Assembly (NCBI GenBank): GCA_020631555.1
Contig: JAHDGY010000023.1
Coordinates: forward strand, 1-34,741
Direction: 5' to 3'
Length of the DNA stretch: 34,741 nt
DNA from: Flavobacteriales bacterium
Lineage (GTDB): Bacteria > Bacteroidota > Bacteroidia > Flavobacteriales_D > Parvicellaceae
The first letter of the stretch is position 1, and each line of letters begins with the position of its first letter. The notes under the pieces are model-generated. The model was not told where the DNA came from and ran no database searches. It saw only the letters and a list, made by a program, of their open reading frames with translations. A program made the translations under genes and the position numbers. Positions 1 to 7,656 of the stretch are shown one piece after another.

Positions 1-11
1 CATTGGGTTAA

Positions 12-146
12 AGGTCTATTGCGATAGGCTTTGTGCATAATCCGGCTCTTACTTCTCCGAAATTTACTCCGTCGGCTATGGCAGATTTTCAACAGCAAAT
101 TTTGCAAGGAACCCTTGTGGGAAATAAGTTAAAGGATTCCATTTAA
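12..146 (+). CDS. Tail of an unidentified open frame (partial or frame-broken)
   Basis: A frame open from just after a TAA at 9-11 runs to a TAA at 144-146. It reads as protein-like sequence (residues such as GFVHNPALTSP followed by ADFQQQILQGTLVGN), resembling the C-terminus of a larger protein, loosely like the last helix of a periplasmic binding protein. Because the same frame is closed at 9-11, either the gene really starts inside this stretch (GTG at 36 is the only obvious choice) or the upstream coding frame is shifted at about position 10-25. The other two forward frames also close by position 40. I do not recognise the product, and too little of it lies in the window to name one. Confidence 0.25.
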   Translation, partial: RSIAIGFVHNPALTSPKFTPSAMADFQQQILQGTLVGNKLKDSI

Positions 147-206
147 AAGGCAAAGCAAGGGTAAAAGGTAGTGGCTATATTTACACCCATCAAAACCAAT
201 TGAAAA

Positions 207-1178
207 ATGTCACGAGTTTTAACGGGTGTACAAAGTACAGGAGTTCCGCACATGGGGAACGTTTTTGGAGCGATGTTGCCAGCGATACAAATGAGTAATT
301 CTACGGATGACGAAGCTTTTTTGTTTATCGCCAATATGCATACGCTTACACAAATTAAAGATGCAGAGCTGATGCGCCAAAATACTTATGCGACGGCGGC
401 GGCTTGGTTGGCGTTGGGGTTTGATTATCAGAAAAACGTATTATATCGCCAGAGCGATATTCCAGAGTGTACAGAATTGGCGTGGTATCTAAGTAGTTTC
501 TTTCCATATCAGCGGTTGAAATTGGCGACTTCGTTCAAGGACAAAGCAGATCGTTTGGAAGACGTAAATTCTGGCTTGTTTACTTATCCGATGCTTATGG
601 CAGCAGATATTTTGCTTTATGACGCGGACGTCGTTCCGGTAGGAAAAGACCAATTGCAGCATTTGGAAATTACACGAGATGTGGCGAGTAGATTCCATCA
701 CCAAATGGGGGAAACGTTTGTATTGCCGCAAGCTCGAATAGATGAGGTTACGCAGTGGGTTCCTGGTACAGACGGGGAAAAGATGAGTAAATCACGACAG
801 AACTTTATTAACGTTTTTCTGCCAGAAAAGGAGCTCAAGAAAATCATCAATAAGCAAATTGTAACCGATACTACTGCATTGGAAGATCCAAAGGATCCTG
901 CTAGTTGTTCGATACATGCTTTGTATAAGCTTGTTGCGACGGCAGATCAAGCAAATGACATGGAAAACAAGCTTCGAAGTGGTGGCTATGGTTGGGGACA
1001 CGCAAAGAAGGATTTGTTAGAAGCGATTTGCGTATATTTTCAAGATGCCCGAACCGAGTACGATAAGTATATGGCTGATACTGCGCAATTGGACGAGATT
1101 TTAAAACTAGGTGCAGAGAAAGCGAGAGGCGTTGCTCAGAAAACATTGGATAGGGTAAGAAAAACTTGTGGATATTAA
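207..1178 (+). CDS. trpS: Tryptophanyl-tRNA synthetase
   Basis: This cytoplasmic class I aminoacyl-tRNA synthetase charges tRNA-Trp with tryptophan using ATP. The 323-residue length is normal for bacterial TrpRS. The opening TGVQSTG matches the family, the HIGH-type signature is PHMGN at residues 14-18, and the KMSKS loop is exact at residues 192-196 (GEKMSKSRQ). The ADILLYDADVVPVGKDQLQH segment, which binds tryptophan and sits at the dimer interface, is also present. The ATG at 207 places the Rossmann fold immediately at the N-terminus, as expected. A TATATTTA stretch at 176-183 is a 7/8 match to the Bacteroidota -7 box. The ArsC-like gene follows 51 bases downstream and may be cotranscribed. 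Confidence 0.97.
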   Translation: MSRVLTGVQSTGVPHMGNVFGAMLPAIQMSNSTDDEAFLFIANMHTLTQIKDAELMRQNTYATAAAWLALGFDYQKNVLYRQSDIPECTELAWYLSSFFPYQRLKLATSFKDKADRLEDVNSGLFTYPMLMAADILLYDADVVPVGKDQLQHLEITRDVASRFHHQMGETFVLPQARIDEVTQWVPGTDGEKMSKSRQNFINVFLPEKELKKIINKQIVTDTTALEDPKDPASCSIHALYKLVATADQANDMENKLRSGGYGWGHAKKDLLEAICVYFQDARTEYDKYMADTAQLDEILKLGAEKARGVAQKTLDRVRKTCGY

Positions 1179-1229
1179 GGAGAAACAGGAATTATACTTG
1201 GTATTTAAAATAGGCAGGCCCCACACATT

Positions 1230-1580
1230 ATGGCGAAGATTTATTACTTGAAAAATTGCTCCACGTGTAAACGAATTATAGATGAGCTTGGAGCTCATAG
1301 TTCAATCGAATTGCAAAACATTCGGGAAGACAAAATTACCGAAGATCAGCTTGATGAGATGGCAAAAATTGCGGGTTCTTATGAGAAATTATTCAGTCGT
1401 CGAGCGATGAAATATAAGTCGATGGGATTAGCTGAAAAGGACCTTAAAGAGTCGGATTACAAATCTTTGATTTTAGCGGAGGATACGTTTTTGAAGCGGC
1501 CGGTTATAGTCACAAACGACAAAATATTTGTTGGTAGCGCAAAGAAGGAAATCGAAGCGGCTAAGGAAGCCATGAAATGA
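1230..1580 (+). CDS. ArsC/Spx family thioredoxin-fold protein
   Basis: A 116-residue protein of the ArsC/Spx/YffB family, a thioredoxin-like fold with an inserted helical part. The N-terminal strand is followed by C10-S-T-C13, a CxxC pair more like Spx and glutaredoxin-type members than classical ArsC, which has a single catalytic Cys in CGTSR. The family's conserved segment with R in LKRPVIV is present near residue 90. The role could be thiol redox chemistry, arsenate-reductase-like activity or regulation; the sequence does not decide. There is no ars operon here. Its stop overlaps the start of the next gene (ATGA, 1577-1580), so the two are probably translationally coupled. Confidence 0.85.
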   Translation: MAKIYYLKNCSTCKRIIDELGAHSSIELQNIREDKITEDQLDEMAKIAGSYEKLFSRRAMKYKSMGLAEKDLKESDYKSLILAEDTFLKRPVIVTNDKIFVGSAKKEIEAAKEAMK

Positions 1581-2470
1581 AATCGGTAACTAAAGCGCAT
1601 TTTGCTCTGCTTGGGGCAAACCTAATTTATGCCCTGAATTATAGTGTCGCAAAGGATGTCATGGGTAGGGGATATGTCCCTCCGTTTGCTTTTATTTTAT
1701 TTAGAATTATAGGAGCTACGTTGCTCTTTTGGGCTTTGGCTGGGTTATCCAACGAAAAAGTCGATAGGCGCGATCATTGGCGAATTGCTTTGTGCGCAAT
1801 ATTTGGTATTGCAGCCAATCAGCTTATGTTTTTCGCTGGATTGGCAAAGACAACAGAAATTAATGCCGCAATTATCATGACTTCCAACCCTGTATTGGTT
1901 TTGTTGATGGCACGCATTATAATAGGCGAAGCATTAAGTTGGACAAAATCACTTGGGATTTGTTTAGGAATCGGAGGCGCTGCTTACCTCATTTTGGGTA
2001 ACGGGAGTCTCACAGCGGGATCAGAAACTATTGCCGGTGATTTATTGATATTCGGAAATGCCACGAGCTATGGAATCTATTTGATTTTGGTAAAGTCGCT
2101 GATGAAAAAATACGACGCAATTACGGTAATTCGTTGGGTGTTCACATATGGATTGATTTACGTGATTCCTTTTGGACTTTTTCAAATCGATCAGGTGAAT
2201 TGGGATATGCCTGTAGATATTGTTTTGCAAATCGGCTATGTCATTGTGTTCACGACGTTTTTTGCCTACGTGCTGAATGTTTTTGCGTTGAAAAACGTAA
2301 GCCCTACGGTAGTGAGTGCATACATTTACTTGCAACCTCTACTGGCTACTATCATTGCGCTGATGCGCGGGGCTGATGTGCTGAGTGCTGAGAAGGTAGT
2401 TTCAGCTGTTTGCATTTTTGCAGGAGTCTACTTAGTGAGTTTGAAACTGAAGAAAGTGGAAAAGGGTTAA
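1577..2470 (+). CDS. EamA/DMT superfamily permease
   Basis: A 297-residue inner-membrane transporter of the drug/metabolite transporter superfamily. Ten hydrophobic segments can be followed, arranged as two EamA repeats: one in the first 140 residues, the second starting near residue 150 (AGDLLIFGNATSYGIYLI). Family hallmarks include the NYSVAKDVMG region in helix 1, and an SPTVVSAYIYLQPL stretch followed by glycine-rich helices near the end. The substrate cannot be inferred; DMT members export amino acids, nucleobases or other metabolites. The start overlaps the stop of the ArsC-like gene by four bases, so the pair forms one unit. yicC starts 11 bases after the stop. Confidence 0.9.
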   Translation: MKSVTKAHFALLGANLIYALNYSVAKDVMGRGYVPPFAFILFRIIGATLLFWALAGLSNEKVDRRDHWRIALCAIFGIAANQLMFFAGLAKTTEINAAIIMTSNPVLVLLMARIIIGEALSWTKSLGICLGIGGAAYLILGNGSLTAGSETIAGDLLIFGNATSYGIYLILVKSLMKKYDAITVIRWVFTYGLIYVIPFGLFQIDQVNWDMPVDIVLQIGYVIVFTTFFAYVLNVFALKNVSPTVVSAYIYLQPLLATIIALMRGADVLSAEKVVSAVCIFAGVYLVSLKLKKVEKG

Positions 2471-2481
2471 ATTTGCCGTGT

Positions 2482-3354
2482 ATGGTAAAATCAATGACCG
2501 GCTACGGTAAGTGTGTTGATACTGTTTTCAACAAAAAGATCACTGTAGAAATCAAGTCTTTAAATAGTAAGCAGCTTGATATCAATGCTCGAATGGCCCC
2601 TCTTTATAAAGAGAAAGAAATCGAATTAAGAAACATGCTTGCGAAAAATGTTGAGCGCGGAAAGTGTGATCTTATGATCTATTATGATGCTACGGATGTG
2701 GATCAGCCTCATCAAATCAATCGATCTGTAGTTCGTGGATATTTCGATGCGCTTAAGTCGATTGTTTCTGAACTGGAGGCGACGGATGAAAACCTTCTTG
2801 CTATGGTAATGCGACTGCCAGATGTTACCAAGGCCGAGCGCCCCGAACTTGATCCTGAGGAGTGGGCAGCCGTCCAAGGATTGGTGAAGGAGGCATTGAA
2901 AAACTTGAACGGTTTTCGAGAGCAGGAAGGAAAAATATTAGAGAATGATTTTCGTGGTAGAATTGCCAAAATTTTAGAATTACTTGCTGCAGTAGATCCA
3001 TTTGAAGCGGAGCGTGTTGAGGCTGTTAAACTAAAGATTGATAAGAGTTTGAAAGAGTCGATGACGGAAGAACATATCGATCGTAATCGTTTCGAACAAG
3101 AGTTGATATACTATTTAGAGAAGTTGGATGTTACGGAAGAAAAGGTGAGGCTGAAAAACCATTGTGAGTATTTTCTGCAAACGCTTGAGCAACCACAGTC
3201 ACTGGGCAAAAAGCTTGGATTCATTTGTCAAGAAATTGGCCGAGAAATTAATACTCTAGGATCAAAGTCGAATCACGCGCCATTACAACGCATTGTCGTT
3301 CAGATGAAGGACGAGTTAGAAAAAATTAAGGAACAGGTTTTAAATGTGCTTTAG
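2482..3354 (+). CDS. yicC: YicC family endoribonuclease
   Basis: A 290-residue member of the YicC/YloC family, described in E. coli as an endoribonuclease involved in sRNA turnover. The diagnostic N-terminus MVKSMTGYGK starts at the ATG at 2482; the frame is open further upstream into the permease gene, but that extension has no family match, so 2482 is chosen. Further family signatures are SLNSKQLDINARM near residue 30, the acidic-rich middle, and the conserved C-terminus with GKKLGFICQEIGREINTLGSK and a final amphipathic helix. It lies three bases before gmk. The yicC-gmk adjacency is widespread in bacteria and supports both calls. Confidence 0.94.
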   Translation: MVKSMTGYGKCVDTVFNKKITVEIKSLNSKQLDINARMAPLYKEKEIELRNMLAKNVERGKCDLMIYYDATDVDQPHQINRSVVRGYFDALKSIVSELEATDENLLAMVMRLPDVTKAERPELDPEEWAAVQGLVKEALKNLNGFREQEGKILENDFRGRIAKILELLAAVDPFEAERVEAVKLKIDKSLKESMTEEHIDRNRFEQELIYYLEKLDVTEEKVRLKNHCEYFLQTLEQPQSLGKKLGFICQEIGREINTLGSKSNHAPLQRIVVQMKDELEKIKEQVLNVL

Positions 3355-3357
3355 CAT

Positions 3358-3927
3358 ATGATAAAGGGAAAGGCTGTGATTTTTTCAGCTCCATCTGGAG
3401 CCGGTAAAACCACAATTGTTCATCATCTATTAAAGCAGCAACTTGATTTGGAGTTTTCTGTTTCAGCAACGAGTCGTGAAAGGAGATCCAATGAAGTTGA
3501 TGGGCGCGATTATCACTTTCTGACTTGTGAGGAATTTGTTGCAAAAACACAAACAGGGCAGTTTGTTGAGTGGGAAGAGGTCTACAAGGATAATTTTTAT
3601 GGTACGTTGAAATCGGAGATAGAGCGTGTTTGGTATGCGGATAAGCACGTTATATTCGATGTTGATGTGGTTGGTGGATTAAATTTGAAAAAGTATTTTG
3701 GTAAGGCTGCATTGTCTGTTTTCGTTAAGCCTCCGAGCATCGATGCTTTAAGAACAAGGCTCACATCGAGGGCAACAGAGCCAGAAAGCAAAATAGTGAT
3801 GAGGTTGGCCAAGGCGGAACAGGAGCTGGGAGTAGCTCAAGAATTTGATGTTGTGTTATTAAATGATGAATTGACAACTGCTTGTAGTAAAGCGGTTCAG
3901 TTGGTGTCGGAATTTTTGAAGAAATGA
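3358..3927 (+). CDS. gmk: Guanylate kinase
   Basis: The 189-residue enzyme phosphorylates GMP to GDP with ATP in the cytoplasm, feeding GTP, dGTP and (p)ppGpp pools. The P-loop SAPSGAGKTT is at residues 10-19. The GMP-binding region contains SATSRERR-type residues (conserved TTR-x-x-R equivalent), EFVEWEEV and the conserved YGT after it. A DVDVVGG motif replaces the usual DIDVQGA with conservative changes, and the lid contains R..(R)..E residues. The ATG at 3358 lies three bases after the yicC stop; the stop overlaps the nadD start by four bases (ATGA at 3924-3927), indicating coupled expression. Confidence 0.97.
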   Translation: MIKGKAVIFSAPSGAGKTTIVHHLLKQQLDLEFSVSATSRERRSNEVDGRDYHFLTCEEFVAKTQTGQFVEWEEVYKDNFYGTLKSEIERVWYADKHVIFDVDVVGGLNLKKYFGKAALSVFVKPPSIDALRTRLTSRATEPESKIVMRLAKAEQELGVAQEFDVVLLNDELTTACSKAVQLVSEFLKK

Positions 3928-4538
3928 AAAAGGTAGGGTTGTATTTTGGAACTTTTAATCCAGTTCATGTGGGTCATTTGATCATTGCGAATTATATGGC
4001 CGATCATACGGATTTGGATGAAGTTTGGATGGTAGTAACTCCGCAAAATCCGCTGAAGAAGAAGTCTTCACTATTGCCAGATATTCATAGGTTGCAGTTG
4101 GTTCAAGTTGCAATTGAGGACAATCAAAAACTAAGGGCTTCCAATATCGAATTTCAGCTGCCAAAGCCATCTTATACTATCAATACTCTGGCTTATTTGT
4201 CGGAGAAATATTCCGATCGGGAGTTTGCATTGATTATGGGCGAAGATAATTTGCGTACACTTCATCGGTGGAAACATTACGAACAAATTCTCGATAATCA
4301 TTGTCTATACGTCTATCCAAGGGCTTTGACTAAACAAGAACTTGCTGAAATGGATGAGTTGCGAGAAAATCAAAAAAATGGCTTGTTACACCATCCTTCG
4401 GTTGCACTCTGCGAAGCCCCGGTTATGAAAGTGTCTTCAAGCTTTATTCGAAGGTCTATTCGAGACAAAAAAGATGTGAGGTATTTACTTACGGAGCCTG
4501 TTTACAATTACGTTACAGAAATGCACTTTTATAAGTAG
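3924..4538 (+). CDS. nadD: Nicotinate-nucleotide adenylyltransferase
   Basis: NadD joins nicotinate mononucleotide and ATP to deamido-NAD in the de novo NAD pathway. The 204-residue protein begins with the nucleotidyltransferase signature GTFNPVHVGH (residues 9-18), has the family's TPQNPLKKK loop near residue 50, a GEDNLRTLHRWK segment that matches the conserved GxDxxxxxxxWk region, and the C-terminal KVSSSFIRRSIR motif (ISSTxIR type) followed by YNYV. Its start overlaps gmk by four bases. Its stop lies only three bases from the stop of the convergent response regulator, leaving no room for a separate terminator between them. Confidence 0.96.
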   Translation: MKKVGLYFGTFNPVHVGHLIIANYMADHTDLDEVWMVVTPQNPLKKKSSLLPDIHRLQLVQVAIEDNQKLRASNIEFQLPKPSYTINTLAYLSEKYSDREFALIMGEDNLRTLHRWKHYEQILDNHCLYVYPRALTKQELAEMDELRENQKNGLLHHPSVALCEAPVMKVSSSFIRRSIRDKKDVRYLLTEPVYNYVTEMHFYK

Positions 4539-4541
4539 AGG

Positions 4542-5276
4542 CTAATTCCTATCCACGATTTTCTTATCCACAAATCTGGAAAAGAACTCTTCCTTGTAAG
4601 TTTTTCCAATTGGAATTTCTTCTGAGTCTATTTTCAGAAAATCTGAGTGAATTTCGGAAATAACCCTAGTATTGATAATGTACGACTTACTGATTCTTGC
4701 AAAAACTGTTGGAGGTAGTTGAGAGAATACCGTTTTAATGTTCATTGCTGTTAGTAGTTTTCCTTTAGCTGTGTGGATTTCAACATAGTCTTTCAACCCC
4801 TTGATGTATTGAATATCGTCATAATGAAGTCGGACCAATTTTCTGTCGCTTCTTACGTAGATGAAGTCTTCATTTGGTTCCGCAATTGGCGTTTCTTCTT
4901 CCATCTCCTCAACGCCATGCTTTAATTCAAAGAGTTCTTTCGCTTTTTTCGCGGCTTTAAGAAACCGTTCAAAACGAATGGGCTTGGTTAAATAATCCAC
5001 TACTCCAAGTTCGTAGCTTTCCAGCGCATATTGCGGGTATGCTGTAGATAGAATTATACTTGGTTGATATTCTAGGCCTCTAATAAAGTCTAACCCAGAA
5101 AGTCCGGGCATGTTAATGTCCAAAAAAATCAAGTCGACCTCATTAGATTGTAAAAATTCGTTGGCCTTTATGGCATTTTCAAATGTTCCAATAAGCTCTA
5201 AAAATTCTACCTCTTCGACATTCAAAACCATTCCTTCTCTTGCCAAAGGCTCATCATCCACAATTATGCACTTCAT
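4542..5276 (-). CDS. LytTR-type response regulator
   Basis: A 244-residue cytoplasmic two-component regulator. The receiver domain (residues 1-120) has the acidic pocket D7-D8, the phosphoacceptor D53 in LIFLDINMPG, a conserved T/S-A near STAYPQYAL and the KPIRFERF lysine. The C-terminal LytTR DNA-binding domain (about 140-240) shows the typical start DFIYVRSDRKLVRL, DIQYIKGLKDYVEIHT, and FARISKSYIINTRVI. The gene lies four bases downstream of its partner kinase, in the same orientation. LytTR proteins bind pairs of short direct repeats; targets cannot be told from this window. The short distance to the divergent SiaB-like gene makes that intergenic region one place to look for its sites. Confidence 0.95.
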   Translation of the reverse strand: MKCIIVDDEPLAREGMVLNVEEVEFLELIGTFENAIKANEFLQSNEVDLIFLDINMPGLSGLDFIRGLEYQPSIILSTAYPQYALESYELGVVDYLTKPIRFERFLKAAKKAKELFELKHGVEEMEEETPIAEPNEDFIYVRSDRKLVRLHYDDIQYIKGLKDYVEIHTAKGKLLTAMNIKTVFSQLPPTVFARISKSYIINTRVISEIHSDFLKIDSEEIPIGKTYKEEFFSRFVDKKIVDRN

Positions 5277-5280
5277 ACTC

Positions 5281-6327
5281 CTATTTTAGTTCTAATTTGA
5301 GTTCAACTTTATAAGAATCAATATTATCAATAATATACAAAAGATGTTTATGCGGGTAAAGAAGTTCTAGTCTTCTTTTGATGTTAGGCAAACCAAACCC
5401 TCCATATTTAGTTTGTTTTCTTCTTCTTTTTGCGTTCATTTTCGAGTTTTGAATGATAAAGGTTACTGTCTCTTCGCTGATGAAAAATTTGGCGGTTATG
5501 TACGATGAGCCGTCCATTACGAATCCGTGCTTCACAGCATTTTCGACAAATGGCATAAAAAGTAATGGAGGTAAAACGATACCCGATGGGTTTCCTACAA
5601 CATCACAGACTACCTCAGCGCCGCTTTTTCTAATATTGTCAAGTTCCAGAAAATTCTTGATGTATTCGATTTCATCCGTGAGCATAACGGCATCTTTAGA
5701 GCATTCGTAGAGCTGATAGCGCATTAAATCAGAAAGACCGAGTACCATTTCCGAAGCCAATTTCTGATCTTTTCTGGTCAGTACATATATGTTGTTAAGA
5801 GAGTTAAAGAGAAAGTGAGGGTTTACTTGACTTTTAAGATACCCTAATTTCGATTTTAAATTTTCATGTTCCAGACTTTTAATTTTTTCCTGATTTTTTA
5901 ACCATAGTTTAAAGAACTTAAATGCTACGGCCAAACCAACCATACATGATCCAACCATGAAATAAAAGATGGCTGTATCCCATATTTTTCTGTCCTTCAT
6001 TGCAGGGTTGTCAACTTCCTGGAAATATAGAAGAGCTAATACGGTGAAAAATACGAAGACTGCAATAGAAAGGATAGTGCTAACTGCGTAGATTACGATT
6101 CTGTGCTTTTCGAGTAATAAGGGAAGAAACCAATATAAGTTGGTGTAAATAACCGCGAAAATGACAGCCATGGACACCAGGTGGTGTGCTTCCGGAATGG
6201 AAGAGTAGGCGAGAAACTCAAATATTTCTTCAAACCAAACAAATAACCAGAATAAAATATGATGAATTACCCTGTACTTTTTGTCAAAAAATGGAATTGG
6301 TGAGTTGTGTTGCAGGTTAGATGTCAT
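5281..6327 (-). CDS. LytS-type sensor histidine kinase
   Basis: Membrane sensor kinase of the His_kinase (PF06580) class, about 348 residues from the ATG at 6325-6327. The frame also permits a TTG start at 6351, but the ATG gives a compact N-terminus and is preferred. About four transmembrane helices fill residues 20-155 with almost no periplasmic domain, suggesting sensing within or at the membrane. A coiled-coil linker precedes the phosphoacceptor motif VNPHFLFNSLNNIY. The ATPase domain has an N-box (FMPFVENAVKHGF) and a G-box (GGFGLPNIKRRL). It pairs with the LytTR regulator four bases downstream. The signal is unknown. Confidence 0.93.
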   Translation of the reverse strand: MTSNLQHNSPIPFFDKKYRVIHHILFWLFVWFEEIFEFLAYSSIPEAHHLVSMAVIFAVIYTNLYWFLPLLLEKHRIVIYAVSTILSIAVFVFFTVLALLYFQEVDNPAMKDRKIWDTAIFYFMVGSCMVGLAVAFKFFKLWLKNQEKIKSLEHENLKSKLGYLKSQVNPHFLFNSLNNIYVLTRKDQKLASEMVLGLSDLMRYQLYECSKDAVMLTDEIEYIKNFLELDNIRKSGAEVVCDVVGNPSGIVLPPLLFMPFVENAVKHGFVMDGSSYITAKFFISEETVTFIIQNSKMNAKRRRKQTKYGGFGLPNIKRRLELLYPHKHLLYIIDNIDSYKVELKLELK

Positions 6328-6370
6328 TACGGACTCCAATTTAAGAAACAATCGGCAAAATATTATTGTT

Positions 6371-6378
6371 TAGCTTTG
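6371..6378 (+). promoter_or_regulatory. Possible -7 promoter box (TAGCTTTG) upstream of the SiaB-like gene
   Basis: An exact TAnnTTTG match lies in the 200-base divergent spacer between the histidine kinase and the SiaB-like gene. It would give a leader of about 145 bases before the SiaB-like start. No convincing -33 TTG-type element is found at the usual distance, so this is only a candidate. Confidence 0.25.
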
Positions 6379-6528
6379 TTTGTTAGTTGATTAGTCTGTT
6401 TCAACTTAACATAGATCGGTTTATTGAAATAGCACCGGCAAAAATTCGGTTTAAAATAGTTTCACCAATCAATAAAGTTATCTACAGTTTTTTTAAATTC
6501 ACTCTCTAGGAACGCAAGTTTTCAACCA

Positions 6529-7074
6529 ATGACCCAGTTAGGCGAAACAACATTCTATGAGCTCCATAAGGGGATGCAAAAGGAAAACATGGACTTTTTG
6601 TACAAAGGGCAGCTTAACACGGCGGTTGTAGACGCACTTCTGGGCATACTTAAGCGTAAGGTTCAGGATCTTGGAGTTGAATACATACTTGCCAAACGGA
6701 TATATAATATTGCTGTTGAGTGCCTTGAAAATATGTGTCAACATGGAGATACTGAAGTTGAAGTCGATTCAATATTTTTGATTGGCAACGAAAAGGGGAC
6801 ATTTTATGTGGCAACCGGAAATTTGGTATCAGATGATACGGTTGGCAAGCTTACCGGGCTGCTTGGCAAAATAAACGATGTCGATAGAGAAGGACTGAAG
6901 GAGTTGTATCGAGATCGTTTGTCAGACACAAGTGAAGGTTTGTCCAACAATGCTGGTATGGGGTTAATTGATATTGCGCTGAAGGCTAACGGTAAAATAG
7001 AGTACCGATTTAACGATCACCCAAAGGGAAAACAATTTTTCTCGATGCAAGTAATAATAAATATGGCTGGGTAA
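6529..7074 (+). CDS. SiaB-like GHKL-fold protein kinase
   Basis: A 181-residue cytoplasmic protein that I recognise as SiaB family (DUF6272). In Pseudomonas, SiaB phosphorylates SiaC, opposing the PP2C phosphatase SiaA in a partner switch. Visible GHKL-kinase features are an N-box-like E64-C-L-E-N68-M-C-Q-H72-G and a glycine box NAGMGLIDIALKANG (G143-M-G145-L). The strand after the N-box and the Arg/Asp-rich stretch before the glycine box fit the RsbW/SpoIIAB layout. The SiaC-like gene starts three bases after its stop, the expected operon partner. No transmembrane segment. Its biochemical role here is inferred from family and neighbour. Confidence 0.85.
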   Translation: MTQLGETTFYELHKGMQKENMDFLYKGQLNTAVVDALLGILKRKVQDLGVEYILAKRIYNIAVECLENMCQHGDTEVEVDSIFLIGNEKGTFYVATGNLVSDDTVGKLTGLLGKINDVDREGLKELYRDRLSDTSEGLSNNAGMGLIDIALKANGKIEYRFNDHPKGKQFFSMQVIINMAG

Positions 7075-7077
7075 CTT

Positions 7078-7473
7078 ATGGATGCACTAATTAAGGAACC
7101 AACAGAATACACTCCAAAGGTGGTTTTTGATCTTGCGAAGGGGTTGTTTGAAATATCTGGAGATTCGCGTCCTGAAAATACGCGCAAATTTTATAGGCAG
7201 ATTTATGAATGGATGGATAAGTTGATAGAATCTTGGGGACAGCTCGCAACACCAAGCGTGGTGAGGTTCAAATTTGCTTTCGATTACATCAATTCGTCTT
7301 CTAATAAATTCGTGTTGCAGCTGCTCTTAAAAGTAAAGGCTTTGGAGCAGTTTGGGGTGACTCTCATGATTGAATGGTATTACGATGAACCAGATACCGA
7401 CATGCGCGAAATAGGAGAAGAATATATCGAACTCACCGGTCTTCCAATTAACCTTGTTTCACTAGAAGTATAA
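7078..7473 (+). CDS. SiaC-like regulatory phosphoprotein (DUF1987)
   Basis: A 131-residue cytoplasmic protein of the DUF1987/SiaC family. Family marks are the N-terminal TPKVVFDLAKGLFEISGDSRPEN run (conserved TPxVxFD...G...ISG.S.PEN), FYRQIYEWMD after it, and the phosphosite region FAFDYINSSSNK at residues 66-77. In Pseudomonas SiaC the site is a threonine in a similar NT-x-S-(S/N) segment; here residues 73-75 are all serine. The C-terminal half alternates strands and helices like an STAS/SpoIIAA fold. It follows the SiaB-like gene by three bases. In Pseudomonas, unphosphorylated SiaC activates the SiaD diguanylate cyclase; no GGDEF gene is in this window, so the output partner is unknown. 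Confidence 0.87.
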   Translation: MDALIKEPTEYTPKVVFDLAKGLFEISGDSRPENTRKFYRQIYEWMDKLIESWGQLATPSVVRFKFAFDYINSSSNKFVLQLLLKVKALEQFGVTLMIEWYYDEPDTDMREIGEEYIELTGLPINLVSLEV

Positions 7474-7536
7474 TTTACTTGTCGATTGGTAGTTGTAACT
7501 CGTCTTTTACAATTACTTGTTAGTGGATAATTAGTA

Positions 7537-7548
7537 TGTTGCGCAACA
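7537..7548. promoter_or_regulatory. 12-base perfect palindrome TGTTGCGCAACA
   Basis: The palindrome lies 109 bases before the chosen start of the universal stress protein gene and 63 bases after the SiaC-like stop. It is flanked by a further inverted pair ACTTGTT (7515-7521) and AACAAGT (7545-7551). It could be a dimeric repressor or activator site, or the stem of a weak hairpin at the end of the siaB-siaC unit; it has no T-run. Function not established. Confidence 0.3.
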
Positions 7549-7628
7549 AGTGCCTTTGAACATGAAAAATTTTTTCTCGCGTTTTTCTAATTTCTCGGTT
7601 CGGGTCCAATATTATATATGGATTCTGA

Positions 7629-7636
7629 TATTTTTG
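7629..7636 (+). promoter_or_regulatory. Putative -7 promoter box TATTTTTG for the universal stress protein gene
   Basis: An exact TAnnTTTG element ends 20 bases before the ATG at 7657. If used, transcription would begin near 7642, downstream of the alternative ATG at 7618, so the box supports the 7657 start. No clear -33 element was found. Confidence 0.4.
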
Positions 7637-7656
7637 TACAAATAAACACGTATCTA

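Noticed and set aside
1577-2470. ars-type resistance cluster (ArsC-like gene plus permease)
   Set aside because: The permease is DMT/EamA, not ArsB or Acr3, and the ArsC-like protein has a Spx-type CxxC; no ArsR is present.
2410-2481. Upstream extension of yicC
   Set aside because: It overlaps the permease coding end and lacks similarity; the YicC signature starts at 2482.
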